Shown here in pieces: positions 62,375 through 64,000 of a stretch of DNA of 64,000 nucleotides (positions within the stretch are counted from its first letter, which is position 1; each line of letters starts with the position of its first letter). Where the stretch lies: positions 1 to 64,000 of the forward strand of contig NZ_BAYD01000008.1 in NCBI RefSeq assembly GCF_000685075.1, read 5' to 3'. The position numbers and the translations under genes are program-made. Below the pieces are notes generated by a model. The model was not told where the DNA came from, made no database searches, and saw nothing but the letters and a program-made list of their open reading frames with translations. This DNA is from Paraburkholderia oxyphila NBRC 105797. GTDB taxonomy: Bacteria; Pseudomonadota; Gammaproteobacteria; Burkholderiales; Burkholderiaceae.

Positions 62375-63247
62375 GTGTCCGACCCAACTCCAGGCAGCGA
62401 CATCACCTTGCGGGCCTATACAACCGACGACCTGAGCGCCGCCCATGCGCTATCTGCGGCCGTGCGCTGGCGCCACCGTCCTGAAGACTGGCGCTTCGCC
62501 GCGCGTATCGGCGACGGGATCGTTGCCGTGGACGAAAGCGGCGCCATTGTCGGCACCGCGTTCGCGTGGGCCTTCGGCCCCAACGCGGCCACGCTCGGCA
62601 TGCTGATCGTGAAGCCCAGCCATCAGCGCTGCGGCATCGGCCGGGCCATGATCGAGCACTGGATGCAGGCACTGGATTCGCGCACGCTGCTGCTCCATGC
62701 AAGCGATGCGGGCTTGCCGCTCGTCGAGCGGCTCGGCTTCACGCGCACCGGGCGCATCCATCAGCACCAGGGCGCGGCGTTCCAGCCGCCGCTCGTCTCG
62801 CTGCCGGCGGGCGAGCGGCTGCGCCCGATCGGCGCGAGCGACCGGCCGCGCCTGATCGAGCTGGCCACGCGCGCAAGCGGCCTCGATCGCTCGGACATGC
62901 TGCCGAAACTGCTGGAGACCGCGAGCGGCATCGCGCTCGACCGCGACGGCACGCTCATCGGCTTCGCGCTGTTTCGCCGCTTCGGCGACGGCCACGTGAT
63001 CGGCCCCGTGATCGCCCCGGACTCGCCCGACGCGTGCCGCGCGAAGGCGCTGATCAGCCATTGGCTCGCGTCCAACGCCGGCATGTTCGTGCGCATCGAC
63101 ACGCCGGTCGATCTCGGTCTGTCCGACTGGATCGAAAGCGTGGGGCTGCCGCTCGTGGACACCATCGAGAAGACGGAGCGCGGCGCCCCGCTACCCGTGG
63201 ATACGGAATTCAAACAGTTCGCGATCACGAGCCAGGCGGTGTGGTGA
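62375..63247 (+). CDS. Tandem GNAT N-acetyltransferase-like protein (paralogue 2)
   Basis: This 290-residue protein has the GNAT motif H-Q-R-C-G-I-G-R-A-M in the first half and a diverged second half. It is a clear paralogue of the protein at 42138-43031. The start is GTG at 62375 after a strong GAGGAGG site; the upstream in-frame region is poor coding sequence. It is divergent from the aldehyde dehydrogenase gene across 259 bases. The pair suggests each amine module in this window keeps one copy, perhaps to acetylate the substrate or an intermediate. Confidence 0.82.
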   Translation: MSDPTPGSDITLRAYTTDDLSAAHALSAAVRWRHRPEDWRFAARIGDGIVAVDESGAIVGTAFAWAFGPNAATLGMLIVKPSHQRCGIGRAMIEHWMQALDSRTLLLHASDAGLPLVERLGFTRTGRIHQHQGAAFQPPLVSLPAGERLRPIGASDRPRLIELATRASGLDRSDMLPKLLETASGIALDRDGTLIGFALFRRFGDGHVIGPVIAPDSPDACRAKALISHWLASNAGMFVRIDTPVDLGLSDWIESVGLPLVDTIEKTERGAPLPVDTEFKQFAITSQAVW

Positions 63248-63276
63248 TGATTGGCGGGACCCGCCAGGCGCTGTGC

Positions 63277-63429
63277 TCACGCCAGCTTGATTGCCATGGC
63301 GCCCAGCAGAATGACCATCGCGGCAAAAGGACAGCCGGGCTCATGCCGCGCCTTGAGAACGAACATCGAGACGACCCCGGCAAAGAGAACGGGCAGCCGC
63401 AACTCCTTGACGAGGCGCCGAGCGTTTCG
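63277..63429 (-). other. Hydrophobic reading frame in line with the hydrolase, no start
   Basis: After the hydrolase stop (63430-63432), the same frame continues for 50 codons to a stop at 63277. It encodes two hydrophobic segments (L-P-V-L-F-A-G-V-V-S-M-F-V-L and F-A-A-M-V-I-L-L-G-A-M-A-I). No acceptable start or ribosome site was found. It may be a remnant of a membrane gene. Confidence 0.25.
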
Positions 63430-64000
63430 TCATTCCTTGCCGGACTGCGTCGCGGCCTGCTCGATCAGCTTCGCCACGTCGGCCGGATGCGACATATAGG
63501 CCACGTGGCTCGAGTCGATCTCGACCGTCTTGCTGCCCGCGCGCTGGGTCATGAAGCGCTCCAGGTCGGGATTGATCGCGCGATCGGCCGTTGCGACGAC
63601 CGCCCAGCTCGGCTTCGTCCTCCACGCGGCATGCGTGATTGGCATACCGAACGATTGCGCGGCGGGCGTCACCTGCGAGATGGCCATGAAGCGGGTCTCG
63701 GCCGCGGGCAAGTCGGCGGCGAAATCCTCGTGGAAATCGGCTGGATCGATATACAGATGGCCGTCGGCGGTCGCCTTGATGGCCTTGGTTGCGGGCGGCA
63801 TCTTTCTGGTCAGCTCGAGTGGGCTTTCTCCCGTGTCCGGCTGGAACGCGGCCACGTAGACGAGCCCTGCAACCTTGTTGTCGTTGCCGGCCTCGGTCAC
63901 CACCGCGCCGCCGTAGCTGTGGCCGACGAGGATGCTCGGGCCGTCCTGCGCATCGATCACGCGGGTGGTGGCCTGCACGTCGTCGCCGAACGAGGTTTCA
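63430..64000 (-). CDS. Alpha/beta hydrolase (partial, 5' end beyond window)
   Basis: The visible 190 residues form the C-terminal part of an alpha/beta hydrolase: the nucleophile elbow G-H-S-Y-G-G at the start of the visible part, a probable acid in A-T-A-D-R-A-I-N and the base in S-S-H-V-A-Y-M-S-H-P. The A-A-W-R-T-K-P-S-W segment is typical of small, salicylate-esterase-like or haloperoxidase-like hydrolases of proteobacteria. The frame is open to the window edge, so the N-terminus is missing. It is convergent with the GNAT gene. Confidence 0.85.
   Translation of the reverse strand, partial: ETSFGDDVQATTRVIDAQDGPSILVGHSYGGAVVTEAGNDNKVAGLVYVAAFQPDTGESPLELTRKMPPATKAIKATADGHLYIDPADFHEDFAADLPAAETRFMAISQVTPAAQSFGMPITHAAWRTKPSWAVVATADRAINPDLERFMTQRAGSKTVEIDSSHVAYMSHPADVAKLIEQAATQSGKE

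Overview
The window looks like chromosomal DNA of a Burkholderiaceae betaproteobacterium, most likely Paraburkholderia or a close relative. Reasons: high GC with strong GC3 bias, a Burkholderia-type trimeric porin, many LysR/IclR/GntR/Lrp/AraC regulators, and dense ATGA-overlapped operons of uptake and oxidation genes. No rRNA, tRNA, transposase, phage gene or CRISPR array was seen. It is a catabolic region: about 60 genes in several uptake-and-degradation modules, each beside its own regulator.

Layout. (1) 1-1.2 kb: end of an nfeD/slipin membrane-protease accessory operon, closed by a clear terminator. (2) 1.2-4.4 kb: a LysR gene, then a minus-strand pair coding a glutarate 2-hydroxylase (GlaH/CsiD type) and an FMN L-2-hydroxyacid dehydrogenase. 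(3) 4.7-15.3 kb: a ten-gene plus-strand operon (LysR, flavin monooxygenase, Dpp-type ABC transporter with five genes, BAAT-like thioesterase/acyltransferase, two carboxymuconolactone-decarboxylase/AhpD-fold proteins) for an unidentified substrate. (4) 15.8-17.4 kb: a patatin-like lipoprotein. (5) 17.5-25.5 kb: an IclR regulator divergent from a Pot-type ABC transporter and a three-subunit HcnABC/opine-dehydrogenase-like flavoenzyme; two near-identical palindromes lie between them.

(6) 25.6-42 kb: a 14-gene minus-strand aromatic catabolon with a divergent GntR gene and two matching operators. It codes a dienelactone-hydrolase fusion, CoA ligase, thiolase-like enzyme plus DUF35 partner, nitrilase, gentisate 1,2-dioxygenase, FAH-family hydrolase, maleate-isomerase-like enzyme, MFS permease, V4R-domain protein, Rieske oxygenase (alpha, reductase, beta) and a porin. 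The most interesting inference is that gentisate is cleaved to maleylpyruvate, hydrolysed directly to pyruvate and maleate, and the maleate isomerised to fumarate. This would replace the usual maleylpyruvate isomerase.

(7) 42-48.7 kb: GNAT protein, D-2-hydroxyacid dehydrogenase, class III aminotransferase, Lrp regulator, semialdehyde dehydrogenase and aspartoacylase-family deacylase; the last four resemble the gene classes of ectoine/diaminobutyrate degradation without its hydrolase. (8) 48.8-49.2 kb: an orphan gene. (9) 49.5-62.1 kb: a long minus-strand operon with aldehyde dehydrogenase, HAD dehalogenase-like protein, PuuB-like oxidase, Dpp-type transporter with fused ATPases, a second HcnABC-like enzyme and a stand-alone AraC DNA-binding domain. 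A second GNAT paralogue is divergent from it. (10) 63.4 kb to the end: a partial alpha/beta hydrolase.

Functions are read from motifs and context only; substrates of modules 3, 5, 7 and 9 are not resolved.
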